Source: Stappia sp. 28M-7 (GTDB lineage: Bacteria > Pseudomonadota > Alphaproteobacteria > Rhizobiales > Stappiaceae). Taken from it: 64,000 bases of DNA. Under the pieces are notes generated by a model that saw only the letters and a program-made list of their open reading frames with translations, did no database searches and had not been told where the DNA came from. The position numbers and the translations under genes were made by a program. Where the stretch lies: NCBI RefSeq assembly GCF_014252955.1, contig NZ_JACMIA010000001.1:186001-250000 (forward strand). Reading direction: 5' to 3'. Positions 19,432-29,916 of the stretch are shown here, piece after piece (positions within the stretch are counted from its first letter, which is position 1; each line of letters opens with the position of its first letter).

Positions 19432-20112
19432 GTGCCGAAACGAAACGAGCCATTGGAACGAAGCTGCGCGCTTACCCGCGCGGTGCGTCCGGTGGATGAT
19501 CTGATCCGTTTCGTGACGGGCCCGGATGGCATCATCGTCCCCGACCTGCGGCGCAGGCTGCCGGGCCGGGGCGTCTGGATCACGGCGAGCCGCCAGTCGG
19601 TCGCCGAGGCCCAGAAGAAGAAAGTGTTTTCGCGCGCGCTCAAGGATGGGTCCGTGCGGGTGGAGGGTGACCTGGCAGATCAGGTCGATACCCTCATCGA
19701 GCGGTCCGCGCTCAACGCGTTGTCGCTGGCCCGAAAGGCCGGCGAGATCGTCAGCGGTTTCTCCAAGGTGGAGGCTGCTGTGCGCGGGCAGGATGTCATT
19801 GGTCTCGTCCAGGCGCGCGATGGCGGCGACGATGGGGCCAGAAAGCTCGCGGCAATCGCGCGGGCGCGCTTTGCCGATACCGGCGGTTGCCGGATCATCG
19901 GCTGTTTTACATCGGCTCAATTGGATTTGGCATTGGGTCGGTCAAATGTGATACATGCTGCACTGCTTGCAGGCCGGGCAGGCGAGAACGCTCTCGTCCG
20001 GGTTGAGGAACTGGAGCGTTTCCGTACCGGTTCCAGCAGCGACCCGGTTGCCGGAACGCTCGACGATCCGGTTGCGAATGACGGTGCGGGCAGTGCGGTG
20101 ATCCAGGACTGA
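19432..20112 (+). CDS. RNA-binding protein: YlxR domain fused to ribosomal L7Ae-like domain
   Basis: Cytoplasmic RNA-binding protein of 226 residues. The N-terminal YlxR (DUF448) domain carries [20 protein letters not shown] and the GRGVWI motif. The C-terminal L7Ae/L30e-type domain contains [19 protein letters not shown]. In Firmicutes these are two genes (ylxR and ylxQ) in the same place; here they are one, as usual in alphaproteobacteria. The GTG start follows GGCGGAGCGATAAG. infB begins 7 bases after its stop. The last 50 residues are low-complexity. Confidence 0.9.
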   Translation: MPKRNEPLERSCALTRAVRPVDDLIRFVTGPDGIIVPDLRRRLPGRGVWITASRQSVAEAQKKKVFSRALKDGSVRVEGDLADQVDTLIERSALNALSLARKAGEIVSGFSKVEAAVRGQDVIGLVQARDGGDDGARKLAAIARARFADTGGCRIIGCFTSAQLDLALGRSNVIHAALLAGRAGENALVRVEELERFRTGSSSDPVAGTLDDPVANDGAGSAVIQD

Positions 20113-20119
20113 AGGCGAT

Positions 20120-22795
20120 ATGAGCGAAACGAAAAACCCCGGCGACAAGACGATCAGCATGGAGCGCAAGACACTGGGCCTGAAACGCTCCGGCGTTGAA
20201 CAGGGCACGGTCCGTCAGAGCTTCTCCCATGGCCGCACCAAGGCGGTCGTGGTGGAGAAGAAGAAGCGCCGCGTCGTCCTGCCGGGCGAAGGCGGCAAGC
20301 CTGAGGTCGAAGTCGAGGCGCCGCGCGCCGCGGCTCCTCAGCAGCGTCGACCCGATATCGAGCCGCAGCAGGTCCCGCGGCGTCGTGCCGAGCCGGCACC
20401 GCAGCGTCCGCGCGGCGGCAACATCCTGCGCACGCTGACCGAAGATGAAGCTGCTGCCCGTCAGCAGGCTCTCATTGAGGCACAGCGGCGGGATGCCGAG
20501 GACCGCAAGCGCCGTGAGGAAGAAGAGCGCCTGCGTGCCATCGAGGAAGAGCGCCGCAAGGTCGAGGAGGCGGAGCGCGCCAAGCAGGAGGCCGAAGAGG
20601 CTGCCCGCCGCGCCGCCGAGGAGGCCGAGCGCAAGAAGAGCGACGATGGCCGCGAGAAGGTCTCGGCCTCGGACGCGGCCGACGCGATCGCTGCCGCAGT
20701 CGGCGAGGCTGCGCCTGCAGCCTCCGCACCGGCGCCGGCTGCCCGCGACGATGCGGCCCGCAAGCCCGCCGCCGCGCCTGCCGCTGCTCCCGCACGCCGT
20801 GCCGGCGAAGAGGACGACGACGCCCGCAAGGGCGGCGCGAAGGCTGTCAAGCGCGCCAAGGTCGCGCCGGCGCGCCCGCCGGCAAAGACCCCCGGCGCCG
20901 ACGACCGCCGCCGGTCGAAGCTGACCATCTCCTCCGCCACCGGAGACGACGAGGGGCGCAGCCGTTCGCTCGCCTCGCTGCGTCGCCGTCGTGAAAAGGA
21001 GCGTCGGGCCGGCCAGCAGGTGGTGCGCGAGAAGATCTCCCGCGAGGTGGTTCTGCCCGAGGCGATCACCATCCAGGAACTCGCAAACCGCATGGCCGAG
21101 CGTGCCGTCGACGTGATCAAGCTGCTGATGAAGCAGGGGCAGATGCTCAAGATCAACGACGTGATCGACGCCGACACGGCGGAACTGATTGCCTCCGAGA
21201 TGGGCCATACGGTCAAGCGCGTATCGGAATCCGACGTCGAGGAAGGCTTGTTCTCGGCCGCCGACTCGGACGATGCGCTCGAGTCGCGTCCGCCGGTCGT
21301 TACGATCATGGGCCATGTCGACCACGGCAAGACGTCGCTGCTCGATGCGCTGCGCCGCTCCAACGTGGTGCAGGGCGAGGCCGGTGGCATTACCCAGCAT
21401 ATCGGCGCCTACCAGGTCGAGCAGGGCGGTCACAAGATCACCTTCATCGACACGCCGGGCCACGCCGCCTTTACCCAGATGCGTGCCCGCGGCGCCAAGG
21501 CCACGGATATCGTCATCCTGGTGGTGGCTGCCGATGACGGCGTCATGCCGCAGACGAAGGAAGCCATCGCCCATGCGAAAGCGGCGGGCGTCCCGATCAT
21601 CGTGGCGATCAACAAGATCGACAAGCCGTCGGCCGATCCGAGCCGCGTGCGCACCGACCTTCTTCGCGAGGATATCGTGGTGGAGTCGATGGGCGGCGAC
21701 GTGATCGACGTCGAGGTTTCGGCGCTGAAGCAGCTCAATCTCGACAAGCTGCTCGAGATGATCCTGCTGCAGTCCGAGGTTCTGGAGCTCAAGGCCAACC
21801 CGAGCCGCACCGCCGAAGGCATCGTCATCGAGGCGCAGCTCGACAAGGGCCGTGGCCCGGTCGCGACCGTGCTTGTCCAGAAGGGGACGCTCAAGGTGGG
21901 CGACATCCTGGTGGCCGGATCCGAGTGGGGCCGCGTGCGCGCCATGCTCGACGAGAATGGCCAGCAGGTGAAGGAGGCTCCGCCCTCCAAGCCGGTCGAG
22001 GTCCTCGGCTTCAACGGCACTCCCGCTGCCGGCGACATGGTCGCCGTCGTCGAGAACGAGGCGCGTGCCCGTGAGATCGTCGACTACCGCCAGCGCCAGA
22101 AGCGCGACAAGGCGTCGGTCCTGGCCAGCGGTGCCCGTGGTTCGCTCGAGCAGATGATGAACCGTCTGCAGCAGAGCGGCCACAAGGAGTTCCCGCTGGT
22201 CATCAAGGGCGACGTGCAGGGCTCGGTCGAGGCCATTGCCGGTGCGCTGGATCAGCTGGGCACCGACGAGGTCAAGGCGCGCATTCTGCATGCAGGCGTC
22301 GGCGGCATCACCGAAAGCGACGTGACGCTGGCGACTGCCTCCAGCGCGCCGATCATCGGCTTCAACGTCCGTGCCAACAAGCAGGCGCGCGATGCGGCCG
22401 AGCGCGAGGGCATCGAGATCCGCTACTACAACATCATCTACAACCTGGTGGATGACGTTAAGGCGGCAATGTCGGGCCTGCTGTCGCCGGAGCGCCGCGA
22501 GACCTTCCTTGGCAATGCGGAGATCCTCGAGATCTTCAACATCACCAAGGTCGGCAAGGTGGCCGGTTGCCGCGTGACCGAGGGCATCGTCGAGCGCGGC
22601 GCCCAGGTCCGCCTGATCCGCGACAACGTCGTGATCCACGAAGGCAAGCTCGGTACGCTGAAGCGCTTCAAGGACGAAGTGAAGGAAGTGAATGCCGGCC
22701 AGGAATGCGGCATGAACTTCGAGAACTACCAGGACATGCGCCCGGGCGACATCATCGAGTGTTACCGGGTCGAGGAAGTGGCCCGTACCCTCTGA
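20120..22795 (+). CDS. infB: translation initiation factor IF-2
   Basis: GTPase of 891 residues that places initiator tRNA on the 30S subunit. A long charged and Ala/Pro-rich N-terminal part (about 1-300) contains a predicted helix of alternating EEAERKK-type residues. An IF2_N-like segment (around [20 protein letters not shown]) follows. The G domain has G1 [10 protein letters not shown]3 DTPGHAAF and G4 NKID; beta-barrel domains and the C-terminal tRNA-binding domain follow. ATG 20120 lies 7 bases after the preceding stop. A strong terminator follows, although rbfA-truB-rpsO usually continue the cluster. Confidence 0.98.
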   Translation: MSETKNPGDKTISMERKTLGLKRSGVEQGTVRQSFSHGRTKAVVVEKKKRRVVLPGEGGKPEVEVEAPRAAAPQQRRPDIEPQQVPRRRAEPAPQRPRGGNILRTLTEDEAAARQQALIEAQRRDAEDRKRREEEERLRAIEEERRKVEEAERAKQEAEEAARRAAEEAERKKSDDGREKVSASDAADAIAAAVGEAAPAASAPAPAARDDAARKPAAAPAAAPARRAGEEDDDARKGGAKAVKRAKVAPARPPAKTPGADDRRRSKLTISSATGDDEGRSRSLASLRRRREKERRAGQQVVREKISREVVLPEAITIQELANRMAERAVDVIKLLMKQGQMLKINDVIDADTAELIASEMGHTVKRVSESDVEEGLFSAADSDDALESRPPVVTIMGHVDHGKTSLLDALRRSNVVQGEAGGITQHIGAYQVEQGGHKITFIDTPGHAAFTQMRARGAKATDIVILVVAADDGVMPQTKEAIAHAKAAGVPIIVAINKIDKPSADPSRVRTDLLREDIVVESMGGDVIDVEVSALKQLNLDKLLEMILLQSEVLELKANPSRTAEGIVIEAQLDKGRGPVATVLVQKGTLKVGDILVAGSEWGRVRAMLDENGQQVKEAPPSKPVEVLGFNGTPAAGDMVAVVENEARAREIVDYRQRQKRDKASVLASGARGSLEQMMNRLQQSGHKEFPLVIKGDVQGSVEAIAGALDQLGTDEVKARILHAGVGGITESDVTLATASSAPIIGFNVRANKQARDAAEREGIEIRYYNIIYNLVDDVKAAMSGLLSPERRETFLGNAEILEIFNITKVGKVAGCRVTEGIVERGAQVRLIRDNVVIHEGKLGTLKRFKDEVKEVNAGQECGMNFENYQDMRPGDIIECYRVEEVARTL

Positions 22796-22818
22796 CGGGA
22801 GCGGCCGCACCGTTTACG

Positions 22819-22846
22819 CGCCGGCGGGACTGTCCCGCCGGCGTTT
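22819..22846 (+). terminator. hairpin after infB
   Basis: CGCCGGCGGGAC (22819-22830) and GTCCCGCCGGCG (22832-22843) are perfect inverted repeats with a one-base centre (an effective 10-bp stem), followed by TTT. The short T-run suggests partial termination ahead of rbfA. Confidence 0.6.
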
Positions 22847-22934
22847 GCCGTTTGGCCCGGATAAAGGGGGCCGGGCGCGCCGGGAAACCGCCGTCCGGCA
22901 TCCCGTGTGATCCGGCAAGATGTGGACCTGTCCC

Positions 22935-23387
22935 ATGGCCCCGAACAACAGACATCCCGTCGGTATGCCGTCGCAGCGGCAGCTGCGCGTCGGTGAGCTT
23001 GTGCGCAAGGAAGTCTCCGACATCCTGGCGCGCGGCACGCTGGCCGATCCGGTACTCGACGGAACGATCATCTCCGTGCCGGAAGTGCGCATGACGCCGG
23101 ACCTGCGTCTCGCCAGTTGCCTGGTGATGCCGCTTGGCGGGCGCGATGCCGACCGGGTGGTCGAGGCGCTCAATCGCAGCGCCCGCACGATCCGCCGCGA
23201 GCTTGCGCGCCGGATGACCATGAAATTCCTTCCCGATCTGCGCTTCGTTCTCGACACTCGTTTCGACGACGACGACCGGATCACCGCCCTTCTGTCCCGT
23301 GACGACGTGCGCCGAGACCTGTCGGAGGAAGACGCGGACGAGGACGGCGACCGTACTGACGACACCCCTGATGGGGGTGGACGCTAG
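22935..23387 (+). CDS. rbfA: ribosome-binding factor A
   Basis: Cold-shock-associated 30S maturation factor, about 150 residues. Family blocks are SQRQLRVGELVRKEVSDIL, the ISVPEVRMTPDLRLASCLV strand region and MTMKFLPDLRFVLDTRFDDD. The acidic tail (EEDADEDGDRTDDT) is typical. ATG 22935 is chosen over 22920 (five extra residues) because homologues begin close to it; neither has a strong ribosome-binding site. truB starts 4 bases after the stop. Confidence 0.92.
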   Translation: MAPNNRHPVGMPSQRQLRVGELVRKEVSDILARGTLADPVLDGTIISVPEVRMTPDLRLASCLVMPLGGRDADRVVEALNRSARTIRRELARRMTMKFLPDLRFVLDTRFDDDDRITALLSRDDVRRDLSEEDADEDGDRTDDTPDGGGR

Positions 23388-23391
23388 GGGC

Positions 23392-24366
23392 ATGGGACGC
23401 CGCAGGAAAGCGAACCGCAACCGCATCGACGGTTGGCTGGTGCTCGACAAGCCCGTCGGGATCACCTCCAACGATGCGTTGACGCGGTTGAAGAAGATCT
23501 TCCATCCCGAAAAGGTCGGTCATGCCGGCACGCTCGACCCCCTGGCCTCCGGCCTGTTGCCGGTGGCTTTCGGCGAGGCGACCAAGACCGTGTCCTTCGC
23601 GATGGACGGGCGCAAGGTCTACCGTTTCACGGTGCGCTGGGGCGAGGCGACGGAGACCGACGATACGGAAGGCGCGGTCATCGCCACCAGCGACGGGCGC
23701 CCCGATGCGGGCGAGATCGCGGCCGTGCTGCCGGCCTTTACCGGGACGATCAGCCAGGTCCCGCCGAAATACTCCGCCATCAAGGTGGACGGCGCGCGCG
23801 CCTATGACCTTGCCCGCGGCGGCGACGAGGTCGAGCTTGCCGCGCGCGAAATCGATGTCCACCGGCTCGATCTGGTGGAATGCCCCGACCGTGACCACGC
23901 GGTCTTCGAGGCGGAATGCGGCAAGGGCACCTATGTGCGCGCGCTCGCCCGCGACATCGCTGAGCGGCTCGGTACATGCGGTCATGTTGCCGCCTTGCGG
24001 CGCCTTGTCGTCGGTCCTTTCGACGAGGAGGACATGATTCCGCTGGAAACTCTTGAGGAGTTGGGGCAATGTGCGCCCGGCACGGGCCTGACCGAGGCCC
24101 ATGCCGACTTCATTCTGCCTGTAGAGACCGCGCTGGACGACATCCCGGCGCTGGCCGTCAGCCGGCAGGATGCCGCCCGCCTCCGAAGGGGGCAGGGCGT
24201 TTTGCTGCGCGGGCGGGATGCCCCGGCGTTTTCGGGCCTCGTGTCAGTGACCACTCAGGGAGAACTGGTGGCGATCGGCGAGATCGAACGCGGGGAACTC
24301 TTGCCGCGGCGCGTCTTCAATCTCGCTCCGGACACGTCCGGGGCGATTATCGTTGAAAGGACATGA
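23392..24366 (+). CDS. truB: tRNA pseudouridine(55) synthase
   Basis: Makes pseudouridine 55 in the T loop of tRNAs; 324 residues. The catalytic motif GHAGTLDPLASGLLPVAFGE contains the essential Asp. Earlier comes GWLVLDKPVGITSN, and later KGTYVRALARDIAERLG. The C-terminal PUA-like segment is present. ATG 23392 follows TAGGGGC at the end of rbfA; two further in-frame starts upstream lie inside rbfA and are unlikely. rpsO starts 3 bases after its stop. Confidence 0.96.
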   Translation: MGRRRKANRNRIDGWLVLDKPVGITSNDALTRLKKIFHPEKVGHAGTLDPLASGLLPVAFGEATKTVSFAMDGRKVYRFTVRWGEATETDDTEGAVIATSDGRPDAGEIAAVLPAFTGTISQVPPKYSAIKVDGARAYDLARGGDEVELAAREIDVHRLDLVECPDRDHAVFEAECGKGTYVRALARDIAERLGTCGHVAALRRLVVGPFDEEDMIPLETLEELGQCAPGTGLTEAHADFILPVETALDDIPALAVSRQDAARLRRGQGVLLRGRDAPAFSGLVSVTTQGELVAIGEIERGELLPRRVFNLAPDTSGAIIVERT

Positions 24367-24369
24367 CCG

Positions 24370-24639
24370 ATGTCGATTACCGCTGAACGCAAGGCGGAAC
24401 TGATCAAGGAATACGCGATCAAGGAAGGTGATACGGGCTCTGCCGATGTGCAGGTCGCCATTCTCTCCGAGCGGATCGCCAACCTGACCGAACACTTCAA
24501 GAGCCATGGCAAGGACAACCATTCCCGCCGCGGCCTTCTGAAGATGGTGAGCCAGCGCCGGTCTCTTCTCGACTACCTGAAGAAGACCGAAGAAGGCCGC
24601 TATCAGGACCTGATCAAGCGCCTCGGCCTGCGCCGCTAA
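24370..24639 (+). CDS. rpsO: 30S ribosomal protein uS15
   Basis: Primary 16S rRNA-binding protein of the 30S platform, 89 residues, the standard length. The sequence contains [28 protein letters not shown] in segments typical of uS15, with the conserved [17 protein letters not shown] and the C-terminal LIKRLGLRR. It sits between truB and pnp as in most bacteria. The intergenic gap to truB is too short for a separate S15 autoregulatory leader. Confidence 0.99.
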   Translation: MSITAERKAELIKEYAIKEGDTGSADVQVAILSERIANLTEHFKSHGKDNHSRRGLLKMVSQRRSLLDYLKKTEEGRYQDLIKRLGLRR

Positions 24640-24651
24640 CCGGCACGGGCA

Positions 24652-24679
24652 ACGCGGCGTCCGCAAGGGCGCCGCGTTT
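24652..24679 (+). terminator. intrinsic terminator after rpsO
   Basis: An 8-bp stem, ACGCGGCG (24652-24659) with CGCCGCGT (24670-24677), is followed by TTTG. It separates rpsO from the structured pnp leader, where part of the transcription probably reads through. Confidence 0.7.
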
Positions 24680-24714
24680 GCGCATCTGCCGCCCGAATGG
24701 CGGCGAAAGACGGT

Positions 24715-24793
24715 CATGGGGCAGGATAGCAGGTGGCTTGAACACAACGGCTGCATGCCGGGCGGGAACGAGCCACCTGCTGTCTTGCCCATG
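24715..24793 (+). promoter_or_regulatory. long stem-loop in the pnp leader, probable RNase III/PNPase autoregulatory site
   Basis: 24715-24738 pairs with 24771-24793 almost without interruption: about 23 bp, two G-U wobbles, one bulged G, loop of 32 bases. The core AGCAGGTGGCT/AGCCACCTGCT is perfect for 11 bp. It lies 109 bases before the pnp start. In Escherichia coli a comparable double-stranded leader is cut by RNase III, and PNPase then represses its own synthesis. The same logic is inferred here. No T-run follows. Confidence 0.75.
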
Positions 24794-24901
24794 GCGCGTC
24801 ACTTCATGGCGCAGATGGCACAATGCCGCCTGCGCCTGCCCATGGGAGCAACCCGGGCCGCGTGTCTGATGCGGGCCGGGAGACCGAAATAGGATAACAA
24901 C

Positions 24902-27019
24902 ATGTTCGATATTCATCGCGTGGAAGTCGATTGGGGCGGTCGTCCGCTGGTGCTGGAGACGGGCAAGGTCGCCCGCCAGGCCGACGGCGCCGTGCTCGCC
25001 ACCTATGGCGAGACCAAGGTGCTGGCCACCATCGTTTCGGCCCGTGAGCCGAAGCCGGGCCAGGACTTCTTCCCGCTGACCGTGAACTACCAGGAAAAGG
25101 CCTTCGCGGCCGGCAAGATCCCGGGCGGCTACTTCAAGCGTGAGGGTCGTCCGTCCGAGCACGAGACGCTGACCTCGCGCCTGATCGACCGCCCGATCCG
25201 CCCGCTCTTCGTCGACGGCTTCAAGTGCGATACCCAGGTGATCATCACAGTCCTGTCGCACGACATGGAGAACGCCCCGGACATCGTCGGCATGGTTGCC
25301 GCCTCCGCGGCGCTGACCATCTCCGGCGTGCCGTTCATGGGCCCGATCGGCGGCGCTCGCGTCGGCTACATCAACGGCGAGTACGTTCTCAACCCGGCGG
25401 TCGACGACATGTCGGAATCGGCTCTCGACCTGATCGTGGCCGGCACGGGCGAAGCCGTGCTGATGGTCGAATCCGAGGCCAAGGAGCTGAGCGAAGACCT
25501 CATGCTCGGCGCCGTGATGTTCGGCTTCAAGGGCTTCCAGCCGGTGATCGAGGCGATCATCAAGCTGGCCGAGACCGCGGCCCGCGAGCCGCGTGCGCTC
25601 AACCTGCCGGATCACTCCGCGCTTGCCGGTCGGATCAAGGAGCTGGCTGCCGGCGACCTGACGGCCGCCTATGCCATCCGCGAGAAGACCGAACGCCGCA
25701 ACGCCATCGACGCCGCCAAGGCCAAGACGATCGAGACGCTGGCGGCCGAGGCCGGTGACGCCGGCATCGACAAGGTCGTCGTCGGCGGCCTGTTCAAGGA
25801 GCTGGAGGCGGAGATCGTCCGCGGCGCCATCCTCGACAAGGGCGAGCGCATCGACGGCCGCGACCTGAAGACGGTCCGTCCGATCGTCTCCGAGGCCGGC
25901 ATCCTGCCGCGCACCCACGGTTCGGCCCTGTTCACCCGTGGTGAGACCCAGGCGCTCGTGGTCGCGACGCTCGGCACCAACGAGGACGAACAGTTCGTCG
26001 ACGCGCTGGAGGGGACCTACAAGTCCACCTTCATGCTGCACTACAACTTCCCGCCCTACTCGGTCGGCGAGACCGGCCGCATGGGTTCGCCCGGCCGCCG
26101 CGAGATCGGCCACGGCAAGCTCGCTTGGCGCGCGGTTCATCCGCTCCTGCCGGCGCATCACGAGTTCCCGTACACGCTGCGTGTCGTGTCCGAGATCACC
26201 GAGTCCAACGGCTCCTCGTCGATGGCGACCGTTTGCGGCACCTCGCTGGCGCTGATGGATGCCGGTGTGCCGCTCAAGGCGCCGGTGGCCGGTATCGCCA
26301 TGGGCCTGATCAAGGAAGGCGACCGTTTCGCGGTGCTCTCCGACATTCTCGGCGACGAGGATCACCTCGGCGACATGGACTTCAAGGTGGCCGGTACCGC
26401 CAATGGCGTGACCTCGCTGCAGATGGACATCAAGATCGATGGCATCACCGAGGAGATCATGCGTGTCGCGCTCGACCAGGCGCGCGACGGCCGTATCCAC
26501 ATCCTCGGCGAGATGTCTCAGGCCCTGTCCGAGGCGCGCGCCGAGCTCGGCGAGCATGCCCCGCGCATCGAGGTCCTGAAGATCCCGGTCGACAAGATCC
26601 GCGAAGTCATCGGCTCCGGCGGCAAGGTCATCCGTGAGATCGTCGAGAAGACCGGCGCCAAGGTCAACATCGAGGACGACGGCACCGTCAAGGTCGCCTC
26701 CTCCGACGGCAAGGCGATCAAGGCTGCGATCAACTGGATCAACTCCATCGCTGCCGAGCCGGAAGTGGGCGTGATCTACGAGGGCCGCGTCGTCAAGACC
26801 GTGGACTTCGGTGCTTTCGTCAACTTCTTCGGTGCGAAGGACGGTCTCGTCCACATCTCGCAGCTGGCTCCGCAGAAGGTTGCCAAGACCACCGACGTGG
26901 TCAAGGAAGGCGACAAGGTCTGGGTGAAGCTGATGGGCTTCGACGAGCGCGGCAAGGTTCGCCTGTCGATGAAGGTCGTCGACCAGGAGACCGGCAAGGA
27001 GATCGCTGCGGAGGCCTGA
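24902..27019 (+). CDS. pnp: polyribonucleotide nucleotidyltransferase (PNPase)
   Basis: Phosphorolytic 3'-5' exoribonuclease and RNA-degradosome component, 705 residues. Order: RNase PH domain 1 (from about residue 10), an all-helical linker, RNase PH domain 2 ([20 protein letters not shown] onward, with the catalytic-site block [14 protein letters not shown]), KH domain ([19 protein letters not shown]) and S1 domain ([20 protein letters not shown]). ATG 24902 is preceded by TAGGATAACAAC. The structured leader suggests autoregulation. A terminator follows, and the next genes are on the other strand. Confidence 0.99.
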   Translation: MFDIHRVEVDWGGRPLVLETGKVARQADGAVLATYGETKVLATIVSAREPKPGQDFFPLTVNYQEKAFAAGKIPGGYFKREGRPSEHETLTSRLIDRPIRPLFVDGFKCDTQVIITVLSHDMENAPDIVGMVAASAALTISGVPFMGPIGGARVGYINGEYVLNPAVDDMSESALDLIVAGTGEAVLMVESEAKELSEDLMLGAVMFGFKGFQPVIEAIIKLAETAAREPRALNLPDHSALAGRIKELAAGDLTAAYAIREKTERRNAIDAAKAKTIETLAAEAGDAGIDKVVVGGLFKELEAEIVRGAILDKGERIDGRDLKTVRPIVSEAGILPRTHGSALFTRGETQALVVATLGTNEDEQFVDALEGTYKSTFMLHYNFPPYSVGETGRMGSPGRREIGHGKLAWRAVHPLLPAHHEFPYTLRVVSEITESNGSSSMATVCGTSLALMDAGVPLKAPVAGIAMGLIKEGDRFAVLSDILGDEDHLGDMDFKVAGTANGVTSLQMDIKIDGITEEIMRVALDQARDGRIHILGEMSQALSEARAELGEHAPRIEVLKIPVDKIREVIGSGGKVIREIVEKTGAKVNIEDDGTVKVASSDGKAIKAAINWINSIAAEPEVGVIYEGRVVKTVDFGAFVNFFGAKDGLVHISQLAPQKVAKTTDVVKEGDKVWVKLMGFDERGKVRLSMKVVDQETGKEIAAEA

Positions 27020-27057
27020 GGCCTTCCGGCGAAAGCCTTCGACTGCAAGACATGAGG

Positions 27058-27086
27058 AAACGGGCCGGATCATTCCGGCCCGTTTT
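27058..27086 (+). terminator. intrinsic terminator after pnp, possibly bidirectional
   Basis: CGGGCCGGA (27061-27069) pairs with TCCGGCCCG (27074-27082), with flanking AAA/TTTT. It lies between convergent pnp and the minus-strand GGDEF-EAL gene (ending at 27133), so it could serve both. Confidence 0.85.
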
Positions 27087-27132
27087 CGTTTGACCAAGGG
27101 GAAGAGGAGGTGTGCGCGGCGAAGAACCGGTG

Positions 27133-29916
27133 TCAGGCCGTGCCGGTCTTGCGCGGCCGGGACGATCCGTCATAGGCCTCGAGATACTCGCGGAAGCGGT
27201 CGTCGGGCATCGGCCGGCCGAGATGGAAACCCTGGATGCGGGTGCAGCCGAGCCGGCCCAGCAGCGTGCACTGGCCCTCGGTCTCCACGCCTTCCGCAAC
27301 GACGGTGATCCCCAGGCTGCCAGCCATCGCCACGATCGCCTCGACCAGCGCGCGGTCGTCCCGGTCGGTCTCCAGATCGCGGATGAACGAACGGTCGATC
27401 TTCAGGACGTCGATCGGGAACCGCTTCAGGTTGCTCAGCGACGAAAAACCGGTACCGAAGTCATCCAGCGACAGGCCTATGCCAAGCCGGCGGATCGCGT
27501 TGAGCGTCTCCACCGGGTCGCTGCCGGTCTCGTCGAACATGACGCTTTCGGTGATCTCCAGATGCAGGCGCTCCGCCGGCATGCCGGTGCGCTCGAGCGT
27601 TCCATGGACGAGCTCGACGAATTTCTCGTCCCGGCACTGGCGCGGCGAGACGTTGACGCTGATGCCGGGCAGGTCCAAGCCCTGTTCGGCGCAGTTCTGG
27701 TAGAACAGGCAGGCTTCCTCCAGCACGAACGCCCCGAGCTGGACAATCAGTCCCGTGGTCTCGGCGATGGGAATGAATTCCGCCGGAGAGATCGGCCCGC
27801 GTTCGGGGTCGGTCCAGCGGACCAGGGCCTCGCAACCTGCGATCCGGTTGTGAGCGATGTCGATCACCGGCTGATAGTTCAACGTGAACTGGCGCCGTTC
27901 CAGCGCCTTGCGCAGGGCGCTTTCCGTGTCCAGCGCCCGTGCCACCTGCTCGTTCATGTGGGCGGAGAAGAAGCGCAGCTTGTTACCGCCGTCGGCCTTG
28001 GCGTGATACATCGCCGTATCGGCCTGACGCAGCAGCAATTCGTCGTCGCGCCCGTCGCTGGGAAACACGGTGATGCCGATGCTGGCGGTGGCAAACACCT
28101 CGACGTCGTCGCCGACGGTCAGCGGGCGCGCCAGATGGGCGAGCAAGCGGGCCGCTTTCATCTCGACGTCCATCACACTGCGGACATTGCTGAGAATGAC
28201 GGCGAATTCGTCGCCGCCCAGGCGCGCGACCGTGTCATGGTCGTCCAGCACCGCGCCGATGCGTTTGGCTGTCTCCTGGATCAACTGGTCGCCGACACTG
28301 TGCCCGAGGCTGTCGTTGATGTTCTTGAACCGGTCGAGGTCGAGGAACAGCAGCGCGACGATGTTGCCGTCCCACTGGGCGCGGGACATCGCCTGCACCA
28401 GTCGGTCACGGAACAAGGTGCGGTTCGGGAGGCCGGTCAGCCCGTCGAAATTGGCCTGGCGGACGATCAACTCTTCCTGGCGCTTGCGCTCTGAAATATC
28501 CGACACCGTGACGTGATAGGCGCTGGCGCCGTTCCAGCGGGTCTGGCGCAGGTGCAGCTCCACCCAGACCCGGTCTCCCGTTTGCGACAGCGCGCGCGCC
28601 TCGTAGACCTCGGGTGCGCTCGCGCCCGACTCGCGGGCCCTGGCATAGGACTTCAGCCGCTCGTGTTCTTCTGGCGCGAACAGGTCCAGCACCGACAGGC
28701 CGATCACCTTGTGCCGGTCTTCACTCTCGCGGCCGAGCAGCCGCAGCAGCGCGTCATTGATGTAGAGAACCCGCTGGTTGGAATGGATGCACACGCCCTG
28801 CAGGGACTCGTCGATGAGTGCCCGGAACTGCGCATCCGACTCCTTGAGGTCGCGAAACGCCTCCTGCAATGCGACGCCGAGGGCATTGAACTCGCGGATC
28901 TTGCCGGGCCGGTAGGTCAGGTCGGACGTGTCCTGTCGGATCCGGGCGGCATATTTGACGAGCCGCTCCAGCGCCGGGCTGGTGAATCTGTGCAGCACAT
29001 AGGCCCCGAGCAGGGCGCCCGCCAGCCCATAGAGCAGGAACGGCGTGAACAGGGTCTGGTAGGTCGCATCGATATTCTCGATGGTCTCGCCCGGCCGATC
29101 GCTGACAAGGTATAGCGGCCGGCTGGCCGGTGCCTGCTCCAGAAGGGAGCGGATCAGCAGCCGGTCGTTCGCCAGCGCATGGTCGAGTTCTCCGAGACTG
29201 CCGAGCTGCTTCACAACCGCTGTGTCGCTGCGGATCGCGTCTCGCAGATCGCCGCTGGCCGAGATCACCCGATCGTCGAGAAACAGCGCAAGACTGTCCG
29301 TGTCGAGTGCCTTGGCCAGATCGTCCAGCAGGTACTTGCTGTCGTTGAAGACATATCCGCCGGTCAACTGACCGAGCACTCGGCCGTCATTGTCGTCCAC
29401 GAGCGGAATGGAGAGGGCGCCAAGCAGCACCGGGGCGCTTTGGGCACTGGTGGCGTCGCCGCCGGTAAACAGATGCCATTGGCCGCCCGGCATGCGCGAC
29501 CGCAGGTGCGCTGTCAGGATCTGGTCGAGGTCGTAGAGCGAGGCGCTGGCATCCACCCAGTCCGGGGCGTCGGGCAGGTCGATCCTGAGCAACTCGAATT
29601 GCGCTCCGATCGGCTGGCGGACGCCCTCGGAGAGGATCTGCAGCACCAGCCGTTCGTCTCGCGCCCTGACGGCGCGCCTGAGTGCGGCATTTTCCGACAG
29701 CGCGCGCAGATAGGTGTCGAGCCGGCTGAATGTCTGATCGAAGACGAGGCGGGCGAGCGTCGCCTCCTTGCGGGCGAAGCGTTTCAGTTCCTTGTCTGCG
29801 ATGGTCAGGCTGCTGACATAGCTGATCGCGAAAAGCACGGCCGACGTCGTCAGGAGCGCGACTGCAAACAGGCCGAGCACGAAGCGATTGAAGCGGAAGT
29901 CGGCCCTGCGTGTCAT
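27133..29916 (-). CDS. membrane GGDEF-EAL protein with LuxQ-like periplasmic sensor and PAS domain
   Basis: Predicted c-di-GMP enzyme of the inner membrane, 927 residues. Order: TM1 (12-34), periplasmic region (about 35-288), TM2 (289-308), linker (309-360), PAS (362-478), GGDEF (490-655), EAL (670-915). The cyclase motif GGDEF (567-571) is intact; the RxxD inhibitory site is missing (DDHD instead). The phosphodiesterase motifs EAL (696-698), LEITES, DDFGTG (818-823) and AEGVETE are intact. In the periplasmic part, SIPLVDDNDGRVLGQLTGGY followed by an acidic/Leu run resembles the Vibrio LuxQ segment RRVPILDPSTGEVLGFSFNA. Its ATG overlaps the stop of luxP (ATGA), which predicts that it reads out LuxP. 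The net direction (synthesis or breakdown) cannot be told from sequence. Confidence 0.88.
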   Translation of the reverse strand: MTRRADFRFNRFVLGLFAVALLTTSAVLFAISYVSSLTIADKELKRFARKEATLARLVFDQTFSRLDTYLRALSENAALRRAVRARDERLVLQILSEGVRQPIGAQFELLRIDLPDAPDWVDASASLYDLDQILTAHLRSRMPGGQWHLFTGGDATSAQSAPVLLGALSIPLVDDNDGRVLGQLTGGYVFNDSKYLLDDLAKALDTDSLALFLDDRVISASGDLRDAIRSDTAVVKQLGSLGELDHALANDRLLIRSLLEQAPASRPLYLVSDRPGETIENIDATYQTLFTPFLLYGLAGALLGAYVLHRFTSPALERLVKYAARIRQDTSDLTYRPGKIREFNALGVALQEAFRDLKESDAQFRALIDESLQGVCIHSNQRVLYINDALLRLLGRESEDRHKVIGLSVLDLFAPEEHERLKSYARARESGASAPEVYEARALSQTGDRVWVELHLRQTRWNGASAYHVTVSDISERKRQEELIVRQANFDGLTGLPNRTLFRDRLVQAMSRAQWDGNIVALLFLDLDRFKNINDSLGHSVGDQLIQETAKRIGAVLDDHDTVARLGGDEFAVILSNVRSVMDVEMKAARLLAHLARPLTVGDDVEVFATASIGITVFPSDGRDDELLLRQADTAMYHAKADGGNKLRFFSAHMNEQVARALDTESALRKALERRQFTLNYQPVIDIAHNRIAGCEALVRWTDPERGPISPAEFIPIAETTGLIVQLGAFVLEEACLFYQNCAEQGLDLPGISVNVSPRQCRDEKFVELVHGTLERTGMPAERLHLEITESVMFDETGSDPVETLNAIRRLGIGLSLDDFGTGFSSLSNLKRFPIDVLKIDRSFIRDLETDRDDRALVEAIVAMAGSLGITVVAEGVETEGQCTLLGRLGCTRIQGFHLGRPMPDDRFREYLEAYDGSSRPRKTGTA

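Noticed and set aside
16920-19643. Minus-strand open frame of 907 codons opposite rimP-nusA
   Set aside because: Antisense shadow spanning several genuine genes, low-complexity Arg/Ser-rich translation.
19907-22810. Minus-strand open frame of 967 codons opposite infB
   Set aside because: High-GC antisense shadow of infB; composition is His/Leu/Gly/Arg-rich with no domain, and infB is unmistakable.
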